From: Algoriphagus antarcticus
Lineage (GTDB): Bacteria; Bacteroidota; Bacteroidia; Cytophagales; Cyclobacteriaceae
DNA: 64,000 nt
NCBI RefSeq assembly: GCF_002150685.1
Contig: NZ_MSSW01000031.1
Coordinates: forward strand, 1-64,000
Reading direction: 5' to 3'
Shown piece by piece: positions 61,374 to 64,000 of the stretch (position 1 is the stretch's first letter; each line of letters opens with the position of its first letter). The notes beneath the pieces are model-generated. The model did no database searches and was not told where the DNA came from. It saw nothing but the letters and a program-made list of their open reading frames with translations. The translations under genes and the position numbers were made by a program.

Positions 61374-62603
61374 TCAAATCTCCTTCACCGTATCCACCTG
61401 AGAGGCAATCCAAGCTGGTCTTGAAGATGCTAAAAAAGTGATTCCTACCATCGCCACGCTTATCCAGAGGAAGTCACTCCAAATCATTTTTACAGGATAA
61501 GCATCTACTACTGCGGAAGAAATCCCAAGCGAAACCAATCCAAAAGCTTGCTGCAACCAGCAAACCAAATAACCAAGAACTAGCCCAATCACTGCACCAC
61601 TAAAAGCAATCAATGCTCCCTGTTTCAAGAAAATTCTTCTTATCAGTTTATCAGTAGCCCCCATAGCTTTTAGCACAGCTATATCTTTTTTCTTTTCGAT
61701 CGCCAGCATACTCAGCGAAAAGAAAATATTGAAGGAGGCTATCGCCAAAATAAAGGTCAACGTGAGGAAGACGAACAATTTTTCCATCTTCACTGTACGG
61801 ATAAGACCTGCGTGCTGCTCGTCTGCATTTTTAACCAAGAAATCATCGCCGAGATGCACCTCCAAGCGTCTATGAACTTCAGCATTGGAATAGCCTTTGG
61901 CTATTTTCACTTCAAGTGAAGTCCTTTTATCTCCATATTTCAGCAAGTCTCTGACAAATAAAAGTGGGGCAATCACGTATTCATCATCAAACTGCCGCTC
62001 ACCTATACTGAAATACGCAACAGGATCTAGCATGCCAGATTCATAAAACTGAGAGGGGTCGATCGAGGCGGCACTTCGGGGAGCTTTTGGATAATAAATT
62101 TTCAGGGGGACATTGACATCGTCCAGATTCACCGAAAGAAAGAAACCAACACCCCTGCCTAAAATAGCAGCTGGATTCAGGGGTGTTCCCAACGTGGTAT
62201 CACCCCAGAAATAGCCTCTGGAGAATCGCTCCTGATCCAGAAAATTATCGGAAACTCCTTTGATCCTGCCAATCATCTGGTTGCCATTGTAATCGAGCAA
62301 TGCATTGTCTTCGATGATCTCCGTGAGAATCGCTACACCTTCTAGGTTTTTGATACTGTCAAGCCATTCTTCACTGGTCATAAAGCTTTTCCCTACCACA
62401 GCCTCTATTTTCAGCTCAGCATCGAAGCTAGCAAATAGGCCACGAATCAAATCCTCCAAGCCATTGAATACAGACATCACAATCACCAGCGCCATCGTGC
62501 CCACAGCAACTCCTATCATAGAAATTCTGGACAAAATGGTGATAAAATTCCGCTTCTTTTTGCTGCGAAAATATCTGGAGGCTATGAAAAAACTGAGATT
62601 CAA
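61374..62603 (-). CDS. LolC/LolE-like ABC transporter permease
   Basis: The 409-residue protein has one N-terminal helix, a large periplasmic MacB-PCD-type domain (about 50-270) and three C-terminal helices in the FtsX arrangement. The start FFIASRYFRSKKKRNFITIL and KKKDIAVLKAMGATDKLIRR match LolC/E permeases that extract lipoproteins from the inner membrane. The ATPase partner (LolD) is not in this window. It begins at TTG, 11 bases after the rbfA stop, so the two genes are coupled. Confidence 0.93.
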   Translation of the reverse strand: MNLSFFIASRYFRSKKKRNFITILSRISMIGVAVGTMALVIVMSVFNGLEDLIRGLFASFDAELKIEAVVGKSFMTSEEWLDSIKNLEGVAILTEIIEDNALLDYNGNQMIGRIKGVSDNFLDQERFSRGYFWGDTTLGTPLNPAAILGRGVGFFLSVNLDDVNVPLKIYYPKAPRSAASIDPSQFYESGMLDPVAYFSIGERQFDDEYVIAPLLFVRDLLKYGDKRTSLEVKIAKGYSNAEVHRRLEVHLGDDFLVKNADEQHAGLIRTVKMEKLFVFLTLTFILAIASFNIFFSLSMLAIEKKKDIAVLKAMGATDKLIRRIFLKQGALIAFSGAVIGLVLGYLVCWLQQAFGLVSLGISSAVVDAYPVKMIWSDFLWISVAMVGITFLASSRPAWIASQVDTVKEI

Positions 62604-62614
62604 TGATAGTTGGA

Positions 62615-63001
62615 TTAATCCTCTTCTTCTTGGTCTTCCTCTTTGGGTGGAGCAGGTGGTATTGCCAAATTAGAAATCACCTTATCCATATACTGTGCAT
62701 AGGCTGCAGAGTCATCTGGAAAAAAGGCTATTTCAGGGATCACACGAACCGATTTGCCAATTCGCTTGGCCAATTGATGTCTGATTTCCTTTTTGTGCTC
62801 ATTGATGAGCTTATAAGTTGCTTCAGGATCAGCCAATAAAAAGCTTAGGTAAACTTTTGCCAAGCCCAGATCAGGACTCATCAAAACCCGCGTGATCGTC
62901 ACCATAGCCCGTCCGACGAGGTGTTTTGATTCTTTTTGAAATATATCACCAAGCTCTTTTTGGATCAACTTGGAGTATTTTTGTTGTCTTTTACTTTCCA
63001 T
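62615..63001 (-). CDS. rbfA: 30S ribosome-binding factor A
   Basis: RbfA helps mature the 16S rRNA 5' end and allows 30S assembly, particularly in the cold. The 128-residue length with ATG at 63001 is standard. KH-type features include MESKRQQKYSKLIQKELGDI, the SPDLGLAKVYLSFL strand and IGKSVRVIPEIAFFPDDS. The C-terminus has an extra acidic tail (PPAPPKEEDQEEED). An upstream ATG at 63043 would add residues not seen in the family. It precedes a LolC/E-like gene on the same strand, a common Bacteroidota order. Confidence 0.95.
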   Translation of the reverse strand: MESKRQQKYSKLIQKELGDIFQKESKHLVGRAMVTITRVLMSPDLGLAKVYLSFLLADPEATYKLINEHKKEIRHQLAKRIGKSVRVIPEIAFFPDDSAAYAQYMDKVISNLAIPPAPPKEEDQEEED

Positions 63002-63090
63002 ATGAAGTATTTGTGGTACAAATTTAGCGAAATAGTTGGGCAAGCTTTAATTTCGGGCAAAACCAACCAAACACTCTTCTCCCATTTACC

Positions 63091-64000
63091 TTGTTCAGCT
63101 TTTTTAAATTAAATGACCCCTTCAGGCTTATCGGCATAGGAATATACATTCTCCTGCTGACAATCGTCTATTTGACCCTTAATCCTTTCCCTATTACCAA
63201 TCCTCAATTGATGTGGATGCTTCTGGGGGAGCGCTTGGGCCAAGGATATTTTTTGTATCAAGATATCATAGATGACAACGGACCTCTTTCGGCTGGATTC
63301 TTCACATTTATGGATTTGCTATTTGGGCGAAGCCTCTTTGCATACGAAATAGTAGGTAGATTATTAATATCCTTTCAGATACTGTATTGGAATTCCATTC
63401 TGATCAAGTTCAAGGCTTTTGATTTGAACACCTATCTGCCAGCAATCATCATGGCAGCACTATTTCACTTCTCGTTTGATTTACTCAGTTTGAGTCCAGC
63501 ATTATTGGGAAGTACCTTCTTGATATTAGCGCTAGGACAGCTTTTTTCTCAAACAGTCCTACAGAAAGATACAAGTGAGTCCACCTTATTAATAGGAATT
63601 TATGCAGGTCTGGCCACGGGTTTTCATCCCAATTACATTGTCTTTTTACCTTATATGATTTTCACAGGAATTGCCATCAGTAGCTTTTCCTTCCGTCAAT
63701 TGATGCTATCACTTGTGGGATACTTTTTGCCACTATTGTTGATTTCTGTATTCTATTTTTGGAATGACGGTCTGGAGGAAGCCATTCAAATATGGCCATT
63801 GACATTCCTGTCTGAGAAGTATGAATATCAGTCTCTTTTAAATTGGTTGTATCTTGGAATATTTCCATTATTACTGGCTGCGGCAGGTTATTTCATGGCT
63901 ACAGTGCTACGTGGATCGACCATTAACCAGCAGAAGCAGCGGCAACTTATCCTCATTTGGCTACTTTTTTCGGTAGCTGAATTTTTCATTATCAAGAAGC
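63091..64000 (+). CDS. DUF6427-like multi-pass membrane protein, cut by window end
   Basis: A frame starting at TTG (FSFFKLNDPFRLIGIGIY) stays open for about 303 codons to the end of the window. It has many hydrophobic helices and conserved-looking loops (LGERLGQGYFLYQDIIDDNG, ATGFHPNYIVFLPYM, YFWNDGLEEAIQIWP). It resembles the DUF6427 inner-membrane family of Bacteroidota, whose members are long, about 10-helix proteins with no known activity. No ATG precedes the frame after the stop at 63025, so TTG is likely the true start. It is divergent from rbfA by about 90 bases. Confidence 0.75.
   Translation, partial: MFSFFKLNDPFRLIGIGIYILLLTIVYLTLNPFPITNPQLMWMLLGERLGQGYFLYQDIIDDNGPLSAGFFTFMDLLFGRSLFAYEIVGRLLISFQILYWNSILIKFKAFDLNTYLPAIIMAALFHFSFDLLSLSPALLGSTFLILALGQLFSQTVLQKDTSESTLLIGIYAGLATGFHPNYIVFLPYMIFTGIAISSFSFRQLMLSLVGYFLPLLLISVFYFWNDGLEEAIQIWPLTFLSEKYEYQSLLNWLYLGIFPLLLAAAGYFMATVLRGSTINQQKQRQLILIWLLFSVAEFFIIKK

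Noticed and set aside
1..64000. tRNA genes, CRISPR arrays, prophage or complete insertion sequences
   Set aside because: I read for TTCRANNC-type T-loops, regular direct repeats and transposase motifs and saw none. A tRNAscan-SE and ISfinder search would be decisive.

Overview
The window reads as a chromosome segment of a marine or aquatic member of the Bacteroidota, most likely order Cytophagales and near Algoriphagus or Cyclobacterium. I infer this from two SusC/SusD pairs, other TonB-dependent receptors, Bacteroidota-only families (DUF3127, DUF6702, DUF6427-like, Wzi-like, DUF4953-type metalloproteases), few Shine-Dalgarno sites and many lipoproteins. It is ordinary core and accessory chromosome. 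I see no tRNA, rRNA, CRISPR array, prophage or intact insertion sequence.

Layout. 0-7.5 kb: an ECF sigma factor with a small overlapping partner, a DUF3127 protein with an SSB-like tail, purEK, a membrane-bound MutS-family ATPase and a lipoprotein. 7.5-13.1 kb: an iodotyrosine deiodinase-like nitroreductase, MscS, and a compact putative biosynthetic cluster (methyltransferase, type III polyketide synthase, UbiA prenyltransferase, FAD oxidoreductase). 13.2-28.2 kb: a large zinc protease, a Fur-family regulator, a Tricorn-like S41 protease, a fasciclin protein, rlmH, a SlyD-like FKBP, a Wzi/lipoprotein pair and wecB with a cupin. 28.3-40.9 kb: a TonB receptor with a beta-helix lipoprotein, a solitary MoxR ATPase, an RluE-like pseudouridine synthase, an M20 hydrolase, a NIPSNAP protein, an M1 peptidase, HupE and DUF6702. 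41-51 kb: two complete SusC/SusD pairs facing tail to tail. 51-64 kb: a 2'-5' RNA ligase-like protein, a universal stress protein, a decayed methyltransferase beside an intact one, an MsbA-like ABC exporter, a 1217-residue uncharacterised multi-pass protein, a LolC/E-like permease with rbfA, and a membrane protein cut by the window end.

How genes work together. The type III PKS and methyltransferase share a TGATG junction and mscS follows closely. UbiA diverges from them, and the FAD enzyme converges on UbiA with overlapping stops. Together they could make a methylated, prenylated and oxidised phenolic or quinone lipid. The SusCD pairs and TonB receptors import nutrients. Wzi, WecB and the ABC exporter suggest envelope polysaccharide and lipid work.

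The non-coding DNA is unusually informative. Two 183-220 bp segments are bounded by related inverted repeats (MITE-like). A second 40-bp dispersed repeat, short CCGAT/CCCGA hairpins, a local duplication, a frameshifted small gene and a heavily decayed methyltransferase pseudogene are also present. The best candidates for undescribed biology are the PKS/UbiA cluster and the 1217-residue membrane protein.
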